DNA from: Haematobia irritans
Taxonomy: Eukaryota; Arthropoda; Insecta; Diptera; Muscidae
Assembly (NCBI RefSeq): GCF_050003625.1
Contig: NC_134397.1
Span: 66,500,669 to 66,564,668, forward strand
DNA: 64,000 bases
Direction of reading: 5' to 3'
Shown: positions 33,517 to 45,881 of the stretch, in pieces
Numbering within the stretch: the stretch's first letter is position 1
Layout of the letters: each line of letters begins with the position of its first letter
Position numbers and translations under genes: made by a program
The notes under the pieces: generated by a model
The model's database searches: none
Seen by the model: only the letters and a program-made list of their open reading frames with translations
Told to the model about the DNA's origin: nothing

Positions 33517-35200
33517 TATAGCCTCCATCATAGGATGGGGGTATATTAACTTTGTCATTCCGTTTGTAACACATCGAAATATTGTTCTAAGACCCCATAA
33601 AGTATATATATTCTGGGTCGTGGTGAAATTCTGAGTCGATCTACGCATGTTCGTCCGTCCGTCTGTTGAAATCGGTCCATAATTATATATAGCTCCCATA
33701 TAAACCGATCCCCAGATTTGGCTTGCGGAGCCTAAAAGAGAAGAAAATTTCATCCGATCCGGCTGAACTTTGTACATGATGTTTGTATATGGTCTCTAAC
33801 AACCGTGCAAAAATTGGTCCACATCGGTCCATAATTATATATAGCCCCCATATAAACCGATCCCCAGATTTGGCTTGCGGAGCCTCAAAGAGAAGAAAAT
33901 TTTATCCGATCCGGCTGAAATTTGGTACATGATGTTGGTATATGGTCTCTAATAACCATGCAAAAATTGATCCATATCGGTCCTTAATTATATATAGCGT
34001 CCATATAAACCGATCCCCAGATTTGGGTTGCGGAGCCTCAAAGAGAAGCAAATTTCATCCAATCCGGTTGTAATTTGGAACATGGTGTTAGTATATGATC
34101 TTTAACAACGTGCAAAAATTGGTCCATATCGGTCCATAATTATATATAGCCCCCATATAAAACGTTCTCCAGATTTGACCTCCGGAGCCTCTTGGAGGAG
34201 CAAAATTCATCCGATCCGGTTCAAATTAGGAACGTGGTTAGGTTAGGTTATGTGGCAGCCCGATGTATCAGGCTCACTTAGACTATTCAGTCCATTGTGA
34301 TACCACAGTGGTGAACTTCTCTCTTATCACTGAGTGCTGCCCGATTCCATGTTAAGCTCAATGACAAGGGACCTCCTTTTTATAGCCGAGTCCGAACGGC
34401 GTTCCACATTCCAGTGAAACCACTTAGAGAAGCTTTGAAACCCTCAGAAATGTCACCAGCATTACTGAGGTGAGATAATCCACCGCTGAAAAACTTTTTG
34501 GTGTTCGGTCGCAGCAGGAATCGAACCCACGACCTTGTGTATGCAAGGCGGGCATGCTAACCATTGCACCACGGTGGTGTTAGTATATGGTCGCTAACAA
34601 CCATACCAAAATTGGTCCAATCACAGAAAAATTGGTCCATATCGGTTCATAATCATGGTTGCCACTAGAGCCAAAAATAATCTACCAAAATTTTATTTCT
34701 ATAGAAAATTTTGTCAAAATTTTATTTCTAGAGAAAATTTTGTTAAAATTTTATTCGGTTCATAATAAAATTTTCATCATTGTCAAAATTTTATTTCTAT
34801 AGAAGATTTTGTCAAAATTTTATTTCTATAGAAAATTTTGTTCAAATTTTATTCGGTTCATAATCATGGTTGCCACTCGAGCCAAAAATAATCTATCAAG
34901 ATTTTATTTCTATAGAAAATTTTGTCAAAAGTTTATTTCTATAGAAAATTTTGTTAAAATTTTATTTCTGTAGAAATTTTTGTCAAAATTTTCTTTCTAT
35001 AGAAAATTTTGTTAAAATTTTATTTCTGTAGAAAATTTTGTCAAAAATTTCGTCAAACTGAATTATATACGTATTGGATCGATCTTTTTTGATTTAATAT
35101 ATACCACGTATGGACTTACATACAATTTAGAAGATGGTGTTAGGAGGTTTTAAGATACCTTGCCATCAGCAAGCGTTACCGCAACTTAAGTAATTCGCAA
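33517..35200 (+). mobile_element. Composite tandem-repeat element, copy 3 (right end truncated)
   Basis: Head at 33517-33670 (AGCCTCCATCATAGGATGGG, TATATATTCTGGGTCGTGG, GTCCGTCCGTCTG). Then ~153-bp units to about 34235, a SINE at about 34240-34577, a short unit remnant, a 29-bp array at 34680-35040, and the tail from GAATTATATACG to GCAAGCGTTACCGC near 35190. The tail stops where a GGCATAAGCCGGCT-type repeat begins, so the hairpin end is missing. The shared order with copies 1 and 2 is the basis for the call. Confidence 0.75.
34240..34577 (-). mobile_element. tRNA-derived SINE with LOA-type 3' tail, copy 2
   Basis: Nearly identical in plan to the SINE at 22838: (TTAGG)-rich left edge, GTGGCAGCCCGATGTATCAG tail, ~200-bp body, B-box complement GGAATCGAACC near 34520 and A-box complement CCATTGCACCA near 34561. 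It interrupts a ~153-bp unit whose normal reading ACGTGGTGTTAGTATATGG is split at the insertion. The duplicated target is short or obscured by the matching GGTGG sequence. Confidence 0.85.
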
Positions 35201-35762
35201 AACTATCAACCAATTATCAGAATAAATTCAGGCAGTTCACTAAACCCAAAAGTAAACCAGACTTGAACCTTCCGAAAAAAGGTTTTACATGATAGCCGGC
35301 TTATGCCGAAATAAATTCATAGAAACATATCTCTTTTCCTTTGCCACCGTCAAATCATCGAGTTGAGTGCAGTTGGCTGGGTTTAATAAAATATTAACCA
35401 AATTTTCTATAGAAATAAAATTTTGAAAACAGAAATTCTATATAAATAAAATTTTGACAAAATTTTCTATAGAAATAAAATGTTGACAAAATGTTCTATA
35501 GAAATAAAATCTTGACAAAATTTTCTATAGAAGTAAATTTTTGACAAAATATTCTATAGAAATCAAATTTTGAAAAAAAAATCTATAGAAATAAAATTTT
35601 TACAAAATTTTCTTTGGACACCAAATTTTGATAAAATTTTCCATAGAAAGAAAATTTTCACAAATTTTTCTATAGAAATAAAATTTAATTCGTTTTGTTT
35701 TGTTATTGCTGGTTTTTTCCTTTTTTCTTCAATTATTGTTGTTGTTTTTTATTTCAGCTTAA
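35201..35762. repeat. GGCATAAGCC repeat, 29-bp array (35385-35690) and host repeat
   Basis: 35200-35380 matches 40430-40540 in the opposite orientation (ATCAACCAATTATCAG, CCTTCCGAAAAAAGGTTTTA, GATAGCCGGCTTATGCCG). 35385-35690 is about 10 minus-orientation 29-bp monomers. 35691-35762 begins the CATGCATTGACTAAACTACA host repeat that is interrupted by a piggyBac-like MITE. Confidence 0.65.
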
Positions 35763-36001
35763 CCCTCTAATGCCCAATCCCTTTAGGCGGTCTACTATAA
35801 AACGGGACGCTTTTAGTAAAAGACACTTAAATACAACAAAGCTGGATAAAAGAAGAACAAAACTTAGTCAAAACTATTCAAGAGACTTTGCAGAATACAC
35901 TGGATTTTACCGTATTGATTTCGCTTGTTCCGTTCTCTTGCTTTTGTGTAGTAAACCTAGACTATTTTATCAGATAGCAGAAAAAATGGGGCATTAGAGG
36001 G
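35763..36001. mobile_element. piggyBac-like MITE, copy 2
   Basis: Ends CCCTCTAATGCCC and GGGCATTAGAGGG, flanked by TTAA at 35759-35762 and 36002-36005. The same host repeat without the insertion is present at 32676-32679 and, inverted, at 40696-40699, where a single TTAA joins the two flanks (CAGC-TTAA-AACCATG). Those empty sites prove clean insertion with TTAA duplication. The 100-codon frame crossing it is not a gene. Confidence 0.92.
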
Positions 36002-36005
36002 TTAA

Positions 36006-38005
36006 AACCATGCATTGACTAAACTACAAGTGTAGCTTAACCAACCGAGGAAAAGAATGTTTGTCAAATTTATTTGGACAAAACCCTATACAACTACCAA
36101 TAAATTTTTGACAAAATTTTCCATAGAAATAAAATTTTGACAAAATTTTCTATAGAAATAACATTTTGACAAAATTTTCTATAGAAATCAAATTTTGACA
36201 AAATTTTCTAGAGAAATCAAATTTTGACAAAATTTTCTATAGAAGTAAAATTTTGACAAGATTTTCTATAGAAATAAAATTTTGACAATACTTTCTATAT
36301 TTGACAAAATTTTTTTGGACACCAAATTTTGATAAAATTTGCTATAGAAATAAAATTTTGACATTATTTTCTAAAGAAATAAAATTTTGACAAAATTTTC
36401 TATAGGATTAAAATTTGGAAAAAATTTTTACAAAAATAAAATGTTGACAAAATTTTCGATAGAAATAAAATGTTGACAACATATTCTATAGATATAAAAA
36501 TTTGACAAAATTATCTATAGGAATAAAATTTTCTTTGGGCACCGAATTTTGATAAAATTTTCTATAGAAATAAAATTTTCACAAAATTTTCTATTGAAAT
36601 AAAAATAAAATTTTAATAAAATTTTCTATAGAAATAAAATTTTGAAAAGATTTTCTATAGAAATACAATTTTGACAAAATTTTCTAAAGAAATAAATTTT
36701 GACAACATTTTCTATAGAAATAAAATTTTGACAAAATTTTCTATAGAAATAAAATTGTGAACAATTTTCTACAAAAATAAAATGTTGACAAAATTTTCTA
36801 TAGAAATAAAATGTTGACAACATATTCTATAGAAATAAAAATTTGACAAAATTGTCTATAGGAATAAAATTTTTACAAAATTTTCTTTGGACACCGAATT
36901 TTGATAAAATTTTCTATATAAATACAATTTTGACAAATTTTTCTATAGAAATAACATTTTTGACAAACTTTCCTATAGAAATACAATTTTGACAAAATTT
37001 TCTATAGAAATAACATTTTTACAAGATTTGCTATAGAAATAAAAATTTGACAAAATTTGCCATAGAAATAAAATGTTGGCCAAATTTTTTTAGAAATAAA
37101 ATTTTGACAAAATTTTTTAGAAAAAAAATTTTGACAAAATTTTCTATAGAAATAAAATTTTGACAAAATTTTCTACAAAAATAAAATTTTGAAAAATATT
37201 CTACAAAAATAAAATGTTGATAAAATATTCTATAGAAATAAAATATTGACAACATATTCTATAGAAATAAAATGTTGACAACATATTCTATAGAAATAAA
37301 AATTTTACAAAATTGTCTATAGGAATAAAATTTTTACAAAATGTTCTTTGGTCACCAAATTTTGATAAAATTTTCTATAGAAATAAAATTTTGACAAAAT
37401 TTTCTATAGAAATAAAATTTTGACAAAAAAATAGAAATAAAATTTTGAAAAATTTTCTACAAAAATAAAATGTTGACAAAATATTCTATAGAAATAAAAT
37501 TTTGACAACATATTCTATAGAAATAAGAATTTGACAAAATTGTCTATAGGAATAAAATTTTTACAAAATTTTCGTTGGCCACCAAATTTTGATAAAATTT
37601 TATATAGAAATAAAATTTTCACAAAATTTTCTATAGAAATAAAATGTTGACAAAATTTTTTATAGAAATGCCATTTTGAAAACATTTTCTATAGAAATAC
37701 AATTTTTTTCTATAGAAATAAAATGTTGTCAAACTTTCCTATAGAAATACAATTTTGACAAAATTTTCTATAGAAATTTTCTATAAAATAAAATTTTGAC
37801 TAGATTTTCTACAGAAATAAAAATTTGACAAAATCTTTTATAAATCTTTTATAAATAAAATTGTGACAAAATTTTCGATAGAAATACAATTTTGACAAAA
37901 TTTTCGATAGAAATACAATTTTGACAAAATTTTCTTTGGACATCAAATTTTGACAAAATTTTCTTTGGACATCAAATTTTGACAAAATTTTCTAAATATT
38001 CAACC
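36006..38005 (-). repeat. Host repeat remainder and 29-bp array E (minus)
   Basis: 36006-36100 completes the host repeat (TGCATTGACTAAACTACAAG...). 36100-38005 is an array of minus-orientation monomers with frequent variants, including recurrent TTTCTTTGGACACCAAATTT segments that give a higher-order pattern. Short frames through it are artefacts. Confidence 0.85.
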
Positions 38006-39071
38006 TTTCTGATCTATTATAAAAATCTCATAACCTTTCACCGATACTATTATATTGCGAATGATTTATTTGGATTTCCTCATTTTTTATGTCGTTTATA
38101 TTAAGACACTGTATTATGATTTCCAACTTTTTCCTGCAGCCTGTAAAGTTTTTGTGGCATAAACGTAATGAAAAACTAAACCAAAAGTTTATAAGAATTA
38201 TACGAAGAATATTTTATTTTTGGTTTAATATTTAAAAATAACTTTGTACTAAAGTGTAGAAATGACACTAGTTGACGACAAATTAGATTGTGGTGAGGAA
38301 AACATATTATTTTCCTAATTCTGAGAAATATTTATAATAAGGAAGGAAATATTCATAATAATTACACAATTTTTTCTTGTGTACATTCAGGAAGATGTCC
38401 GTGCGATACAATGAATTAAGAAATTTGTAAGTTTTTGTTTAAATTTTAGTTTTTCTGTTTTTTTTTTTTTTTAACGGAGTCAGTATATCATGGTCCTTTT
38501 GGCTCAATTATGTGTTTAGTAAGTTACTTTTAACGATCTGTTTTTGTCTTTGGGTCTTTTTCTTATCCACTTTCAGTTCATTTGTGTTTGATATGGCATG
38601 AAGAAAGTCCGAAAATATGGCTAAAATGCGTGTGGATTATTGCACTGCCAAGGAAGTGCCGTTATTTATTTCAATTTTGGAGACATCAATCATGGCGAAA
38701 GTCCGTCCCGCAATTTTTGCAGAATGTTGAAATGATCTCGAAAGGAATTTGTTTACTAAACAAATTAAAAAAATATTAAGTTAAGATTGATGTATAGTGG
38801 TGAGACAACAGTTTAGTGTTATTTCTTTTGATGGTACTTAATGGAATGAAAAGACAGTGATTATGGGAGAGTTCCTTTGAGATCCGCGTAAATATATAGA
38901 GTGGAGTATATACGGCTGAATGTTCGACTAGGTCTTAACCCTGGATTGTGTGGAGAGGGGTTGTGAAGTTAATACGGATTTAATACTTGGATTTTTAAAC
39001 TTTTGGACAGTGAGAAGGACCTCCCTTTGCCCGACTTTTTGAAAGTTAGACCAAAGTTATCCGATGTGCTA
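38006..39071. other. Unassigned sequence with possible exon-like fragments
   Basis: At 38388-38430 a pyrimidine-rich stretch ending CATTCAG precedes a 36-bp block that is open in one frame (starting AAGATGTCCG) and ends at a good donor GTAAGT. Another acceptor-like CACTTTCAG precedes 38577. The reading phases of the two blocks do not join cleanly. I found no family match, so this is only a suggestion of host exons. Confidence 0.2.
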
Positions 39072-39197
39072 AGTTAAACATAGAATCGGGCAGCACTCAT
39101 TGATGAGAGAGAAGTTCACCACTTGTGGTAGCACAATGGACTGAATAGTCCAAGTGAGCCTAAAATAACGGACCACCATTATACCTAACATAACTTG
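39072..39197 (+). repeat. SINE 3' fragment, plus orientation
   Basis: GAATCGGGCAGCACTCA, GAGAAGTTCACCAC, ACAATGGACTGAATAGTCC and CCTAACATAACTTG correspond, in order, to the 3' half and tail of the SINEs at 22838 and 34240. The tRNA head is missing. Confidence 0.7.
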
Positions 39198-39974
39198 CTT
39201 TCTTCTTCTGTTTATTGTATTAAACAGCAAACCGTTTTTTTACTATTAGCTCTGTTTTATCCCCAAATAGTGATCTATTAAATATGAAACATGGCTATTA
39301 CATCTGGTAAATTCATATTAATGTACTATCACAGCCATAAATCACTGAGACTAACTGATAATAATGCCTAAGCAATGGCAAATAATAAATTTTAACGATC
39401 ATCTTAAATTGGCTGGCTGGACATTGTAAATTTGACTGATATATTTTTTCTTAACCAAAAACCATAAACTCACATTAAAGATAAAAAATCAAATAGCCAA
39501 AAAAAAATCACATTAACTACTTGTCCAACTATGACTGGACATTATCATTTTTTTTTTCTGCGAAAAAAAGTGTATTCATTTTTTAATTTCCGTTCAAATA
39601 TATACATTTTTTAACACTTTCACATTAGCCACAAAAGCTGGAATATAAAAAAAAATAATAAATAGCAAAAAATAAATTTGTGAAAAAACATATCGTGATC
39701 ATCATCATCATAAGCAGCAGTAGGAGTATTGCAACTGCATTTTTTTTAACTAAGCAAGCAACCAGACGAGACGTTATAACATTGCCAAGCAAACATCATC
39801 GGTAATAATAACAAATCCGCCAACAACAACATTAAAATGACATTACAGATAAGAAAACTAATGTGCAACATATGCAACATCCAATACCTATCTACTCATA
39901 CAAAAAAAAAGTGCCAACGGCATAGGTTTACCATAGATGAGAGAGTATACGCATCATAAGCATGTATGCCACAG
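39198..39974. other. Unassigned AT-rich sequence
   Basis: Low-complexity A-rich runs and ATCATCATC triplets near 39700. Nothing recognised. Confidence 0.3.
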
Positions 39975-42900
39975 TGGGTACAATTCTACAAAAAATGGTA
40001 GATTTTATACTGTTTGGTAGATTGGTAGAGTTCTTGATGTTTTAATAGTTTTTGCAAAACATTCCTCTCCAACTAATAGGTAATTCAATTTTTTATATAA
40101 ATAAAATTTTGACCCAATTTTGTATATAAATAAAATTTTGAGAAAATTTTCTATATAAATAAAATTTTGCACAAATTTTCTATAGAAATAAAATTTTGAG
40201 AAAATTTTCTATAGAAATAAAATTTTAAGAAAATATTCTATAGAAATAAAATTTTGAGAAAATTTTCTAAAGAAATAAAATTTTAAGAACATTTTCTAAA
40301 GAAGTAAAATTTTGAGAACATTTTCTGTAGAAATAAAATTTTGAACAAATTGTCTATAGAAATAAATTTTGGAGAACATTTTCTATAGAAATAATATTTT
40401 AAGAAAATTGTTTGTTTCGAATTTATTTCGGCATAAGCCGGCTATCAATGTAAAACCTTTTTTCGGAGGGTTCAAGTGTAGTTTTTGTTGGGTTTAATAA
40501 ACTGCCTGAATTTATTCTGATAATTGGTTGATAGTTTTGCTGCAAGTAGAGGATGCTGATGAGGAATGTGGTAATTCCGAAACGTGCGTCCATCCAACCA
40601 TCTTGCAGTCTATAGGGCTTTGCCCAAATAAATTTGACAAACATTCTTTTCCTCTGTTGGTTAAGCTACAATTGTAGTTTAGTCAATGTATGGTTTTAAG
40701 CTGAAATAAAAAACAACAACAATGCTTAAAGAACAAAACCAACAATAACAAAACAAAACAAATGGAAAATTTTCTATAGAAATAAAATTTGGAGAAATTT
40801 TTCTATAGAAATAAAATTTTGAGAAAATTCTCTATAGAAATAAAATTTTGAGAAAATTTTCTATAGAAATTAAATTTTGCACAAATTGTCTATAGAAATA
40901 AAATTTTGAGAACATTTTCTATAGAAATAAAATTTTAAGAACATTTTTTATCGAAATAAAATTTTGAGAAAATTTTCTATATAAATAAAATTTTGCACAA
41001 ATTTTCTATAGAAATAAAGTTTTGAGAATTTTTTCCATAGAAATAAAATTATAAGAAAATATGCTATAGAAATAAAATTTGGAGAAAATTTTCTATAGAA
41101 ATAAAGTTTTGAGACATTTTTCCATAGAAATAAAATTTTAAGAAAATATTCTATAGAAATAAAATTTTCTATAGAAATAGAATTTTGAGAAAATTTTCTA
41201 TAAAAATAAAATTTTGAGAAATTTTTCTATACAAATAAAATTTTAAGAAAATATTTTGTAGAAATAAATTTATGAGAAAATTTTCTATAGAAATAAAATT
41301 TAAAAAAAAAATTCTATAGAAATAAAATTTTGAGAAAATTATACAAACCGAACCGAAACATGTACAGTCCAGGCGTGTATAGATTTGTATCTGGCGTTTT
41401 CTTTTCAATGGCTCTATTAACCATGTTCCTTAATCTATATCTGTCCGTAAAGCTCGAAAAATAATTGTATAATTAGATATAATGCATTTGGACGTCAAGT
41501 GCCTGTTTCGGTATCAGGCTAACATGAAATATAATTTTCTATAGAAACAAAATTTGAAGAAATTTTTTTATAGAAAAAAAATTTTTAACAAAATTGTCTA
41601 TAGAAATAAAATTTTGAGAAAATTTTCTATAGAAACAAAATTTGGAGAAATTTTTTTATAGAAATAAAATTTTAACAAAATTGTCTATAGAAATAAAATT
41701 TTGACAACATTTTCAATAGAAATAAAATTTTGACAAAATTTTTAATAGAAATAAAATTTTGAGAAAATTTTCTATAGAAATAAAATTTTGACAAAAGTTT
41801 TTATAGAATTAAAATTTTGCACAAATTTTTCTATAGAAATAAAATTTTGACAAAATTTTCTATAGAAATAAAATTTTGACAAAATTTTCTAAAGAAATAA
41901 AATTTTGAAAAAATTCTCTATAGAAATAAAATTTTGAAAAATTTTTCCATAGAAATAAAATCTTAAGAAAATATTCTATATAAATAAAATTTTGAACAAA
42001 TTTTCTATAGAACTAAATTTTTGAGAAATGTTTCTATAGAAATAAAATTGGGAGAAATTTTTCTATAGAAATAAATTTTTAAGAAAATATTCTATAGAAA
42101 AAAAAATTTTGAGAAAATTTTCTATAGAAATAAAATTTTGACAACATTCTCTATAGAAATAAAATTTTGAGAAAATTCTCTATAGAAATAAAATTTTGAG
42201 AAAAATTTCTATAGAAATTAAATTTTGCACAAATTGTTTATAGAAATAAAATTTTGAGAAACATTTCTATACAAATAAAAGTTTAAGAAAATTTTTTATA
42301 GAACTAAAGTTTTGAGAAAATTTTCTATATAAATAAAATTTTTCACAAATTTTATATAGAAATAAAGTTTTGAGAAATTTTTCCATAGAAATAAAATTTT
42401 AAGAAAATATTCTATAGAAATAAAATTTGGAGAATATTTTCTATAGAAATAGAATTTTGAGAAAATTTTCTATGAAAACAAAATTTTGAGAAATTTTTCT
42501 ATAGAAATAAAATTAAAAAAAAAATCTATAGAATTAAAATTTTGCACAAATTTTTCTATAGAAATAAAATTTTGACAAAATTTTCTATAGAAATAAAATC
42601 TGAAGAAAATATTCTATATAAATAAAATTTTGAACAAATTGTCTATAGAACTAAATTTTTGAGAAATGTTTCTATAGAAATAAAATTTGGAGAAATTTTT
42701 CTATAGAAATAAATTTTTAAGAAAATTTTCTATAGAAATAAAATTTTGACAAAATTCTCTATAGAAATAAAATTTTGAGAAAATTCTCTATAAAAATAAA
42801 ATTTTGAGAAAATTTTCTATAGAAATTAAATTTTGCACAAATTGTCCATAGAAATAAAATTTTGAGAAAATTTTCTATAGAAATAAAATTTTGAGAACAT

Positions 42901-43165
42901 TTTTTATAGAAATAAAGTTTTGAGAAAATTTTCTATATAAATAAAATTTTGCACAAATTTTCTATAGAAATAAAGTTTTGAGAAATTTTTCCATAGAAAT
43001 AAAATTTTAAGAAAATATTCTATAGAAGTAAAATTTGGAGAATTTTTTCTATAGAAATAGAATTTTGAGAAAATTTTCTATAAAAATAAAATTTTGAGAA
43101 TTTTTGTTATAGAAATACAATTTTAAGAAAATATTTTGTAGAAATAAATTTATGAGAAAATTGCA
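39975..43165 (-). repeat. 29-bp monomer array block F with host-repeat interruption
   Basis: Starts with a TGGTAGA repeat (39975-40080) followed by minus-orientation monomers at 40090-40410, 40760-41345 and 41530-43165. In this block TTTTGAGAAAATTT replaces the TTTTGACAAAATTT seen elsewhere, so it is a distinct subfamily. 40410-40760 carries the inverted host repeat (GGCATAAGCCGGCT, GGGCTTTGCCC, empty TTAA at 40696-40699). 41346-41530 is an unrelated spacer. Confidence 0.85.
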
Positions 43166-43321
43166 GAAGGTCGATTGTCGACTTTTTCAAAATTTGGAAA
43201 AATTGTACTTTGTAAAAATTTGAAAAAATGAACTTTCGACTTTTGCGATTATCGAAAACTCGACTTTTGAAGTCACCTCTTTCGACTTTTTATGTGTTGT
43301 TATGACAAAAAGATCTAAACA
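43166..43321. repeat. TCGACTTTT-rich repeat, left flank of the mariner insertion
   Basis: GGTCGATTGTCGACTTTTTC and CGAAAACTCGACTTTTGAAG motifs continue on the other side of the mariner at 44625, showing one repeat domain split by the insertion. Confidence 0.6.
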
Positions 43322-43323
43322 TA

Positions 43324-44622
43324 AAGGGTGATACGGTCAAAATTTGGTCAATATAAACTTGACGGATTTCTTTCAATTTTGCATTTAAAAAACCTGAACA
43401 CCCCTCATTTTGAAGGTTTGTATGTGTAGAATGTTGCTCCTATTTTGATTTTGGAATTCACTCTTCAGTTGTCAAAATGCCGTCCAAGCAAGAAGAGCAG
43501 CGTATAAAAATTTTGCTCGCGCATCGCGAAAATCCGAGCTACTCGCATGCAAAGCTGGCAAAATCGCTAAAAGTTGCCAAATCAACCGTTACAAATGTAA
43601 TTAAAGTGTTTGGGGAACGTTTGTCGACAGCCAGGAAGTCCGGATCGGGGGGAAATCGAAAACCGGAAGCCGCTGAGACGCCAAAGAGAGTTGCCGGTAG
43701 TTTCAAGCGAAACCCTAACCTCTCTCTCCGAGATGCCGCAAATAAGCTGGGTGTATCGTCTACAACCGTGCATCGAGCCAAAAAACGAGCCGGACTATTG
43801 ACTTACATGAAGGTAGTGACTCCAAATCGCGATGATAAACAAAATACGACGGCCAAAGCGCGATCCCGGAGGCTGTACACGACGATGCTGACGAAGTTTG
43901 ACTGCGTGGTAATGGACGACGAAACCTACGTCAAGCCGACTACAAGCAGCTTCCGGGACAGGAGTTTTATACGGCAAAAGGAAGGGGAAAGGTAGCAGAT
44001 ATTTTCAAGCACATAAAACTGTCAAAGTTCGCAAAGAAATATCTGGTTTGGCAAGCCATCTGTACCTGAGGCTTGAAAAGCAGCATTTTCTTAGCTTCCG
44101 GGTCTGTCAACCAAGAAATTTACGTGAAAGAGTGTTTGAATAAACGTCTGCTGCCTTTCCTGAAGAAACACGGTTGTTCCGTACTGTTTTGGTCGGATTT
44201 GGCATCTTGCCATTACGGTAAAAAGGCCATGGAGTGGTACGCCGCCAACAACGTGCAGGTGGTTCCCAAGGACAAGAACCCTCCCAACCCGCCAGAGCTC
44301 CGCCCAATTGAGAAATACTGGGCTATTGTCAAGCGGAACCTAAAGAAGTCCAAAAAAACTGCTAAGGACGAGCAGTAGTTCAAGGCAAACTGGCTTTCAG
44401 TGGCGAAGAAGGTGGACAAGGTGGCTGTACAAAATCTGATGGCAGGTGTCAAGCGTGAGGCCCGGCAATTCGGATTTGGAAAAGCGAAAGCCTAACTGAA
44501 TATTTTTCCTGAATTTTATACTAATTGAACTTGAAAAAGAAATTTAATTTGATTTTTTAAAAAAACGATTTCACCGATTTACACGCGTTTTCCCTTGACC
44601 AAATTTTGACCGTATCACCCTT
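43324..44622 (+). mobile_element. Tc1/mariner element, DD37E type
   Basis: Inverted termini AAGGGTGATACGGTCAAAAT... at 43324 and its complement ending at 44622 agree over at least 27 bp. TA dinucleotides flank both ends (43322-43323 and 44623-44624), the expected target duplication. Length is 1,299 bp. The transposase inside is damaged (see the pseudogene). The element sits in TCGAC-rich repeat DNA. Confidence 0.93.
43477..44495 (+). pseudogene. DD37E mariner transposase, three inactivating changes
   Basis: The transposase cuts and pastes the element between its inverted ends. Two helix-turn-helix regions are visible at about residues 20-45 and 83-107, then the first catalytic acid in DDET (residues 147-150). 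The second is in WSDLAS and the third in PIEKYW; 37 residues separate those two, which gives DD37E, a group known from mosquitoes and other insects. Damage: one base is missing at about 43936, shifting the frame so that it stops at 43995; TGA at 44067-44069; TAG at 44376-44378 (a GAG-to-TAG change by context). The normal stop is TAA at 44493-44495. All catalytic acids survive in the DNA, so inactivation looks recent. Confidence 0.9.
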
Positions 44623-44624
44623 TA

Positions 44625-45868
44625 TTCCTTTTTCAATTCGAAGTAGTCTTTTCAATTTTTCATAATTGAAAATAGATTAGCCGGTATCTGAGTTTTTTTT
44701 TGACAAAAATTGCAGACATTTTGAGAAGATCGAATAGTCGACTATTCCGCATTTTGAAAAAGTAGGGATACAAAGGCCAAGTCAAATCAAGATTACCGTC
44801 ATTTGGTAATCTTCAAAATCGACTAATCGGCTATTCAATTTTTAAATCGACATTTGCATCCCTAGTCATCATTTTTATAAGATCGAAAAGTCGACTTTTT
44901 CAAATTGTGACAATGTAGGGATACCAAAGACGAAAAGCACGAGAAAACTTTAAAATCAACTAATCGACTTGAATTTGTTGAAATTGATCGAAGTGTTGAA
45001 TTTTTCAAATTTTGGAAGAGTAGGGATGCAAAAGTCAAAAAGCCGGAGTGGACATTGTGTAATCTTCAAAATCTACTATCGACTTTTGAAATGAACAGTT
45101 GCATTTCTAGTCATCATTATTATAAGATCGAGAAGTCGACTTTTTCACATTGTGACAAAGTAGGGATGCAAGAGTCGATAAGTCGGAGAAAACTTCAAAA
45201 TCGACTTGATTTTTTTGAAATTGATCGAAGTGATGAATTTTCCAAATTTTGGAAGAGTAGGGATGCAAAAGTCAAAAAGCCGGGGTGGACATTTTGTAAT
45301 CTTCAAAATCGACTATCGGCTTGTGAAATCGACATTTGTATCCCTAGTCATCATTTTTATAACATAAGATCGAAAAGTCGACGTTTTCAAATTGTGACAA
45401 AGTAGGGATACCAAAGTCGAAAAGCTGGCAGTCAATGGAAAAGTTGACTTATCCAAATTTTCAAAAAGTACGGATACAAAATCAACTATCGACTTAAGAA
45501 TTTTGAAATCGGCATTTGCATTTCTAGTTGAAATTTGGATAACATTGAAAATTTGATCTGATAAAATTGTGGGAAAGTAGAAATACGAAAGATGAAAAGT
45601 CGGAGAAAGTTCAAAATAGTCTAATCGACTTTTGAATTTTTAAAATCGACCAATCGGTTTCACTAACTCGACGTGTTGAATTTTAATGGAAATGAATTTT
45701 AATGAACTTGAATTGAATGGATGAACTTGAATTTTCTGCATACGTTTATGCAGAAATCGCATCAAAAATTCGAATGTCTCGACTTCAAAAGTCGCAGTTT
45801 CAATAATAATAGCAAAAAGTCGACATTTGAAAATTTTTACAACGTCCAAAAAATCAATTTTTTCAAAT
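44625..45868. repeat. TCGAC-rich ~243-bp tandem repeat
   Basis: The block AAGATCGAAAAGTCGACTTT... recurs at about 44879, 45125 and 45367 (spacings near 246 and 242). Each unit contains GTAGGGATGCAAAAGTC and CTTCAAAATCGACTA. Degenerate units extend to 45868 and beyond the LINE insertion at 49336-49880. Chance frames reach 116 codons. Confidence 0.7.
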
Positions 45869-45881
45869 TATCTAAATAAAA

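Noticed and set aside
43539..43781. 80-codon minus-strand frame
   Set aside because: Antisense shadow of the mariner transposase.
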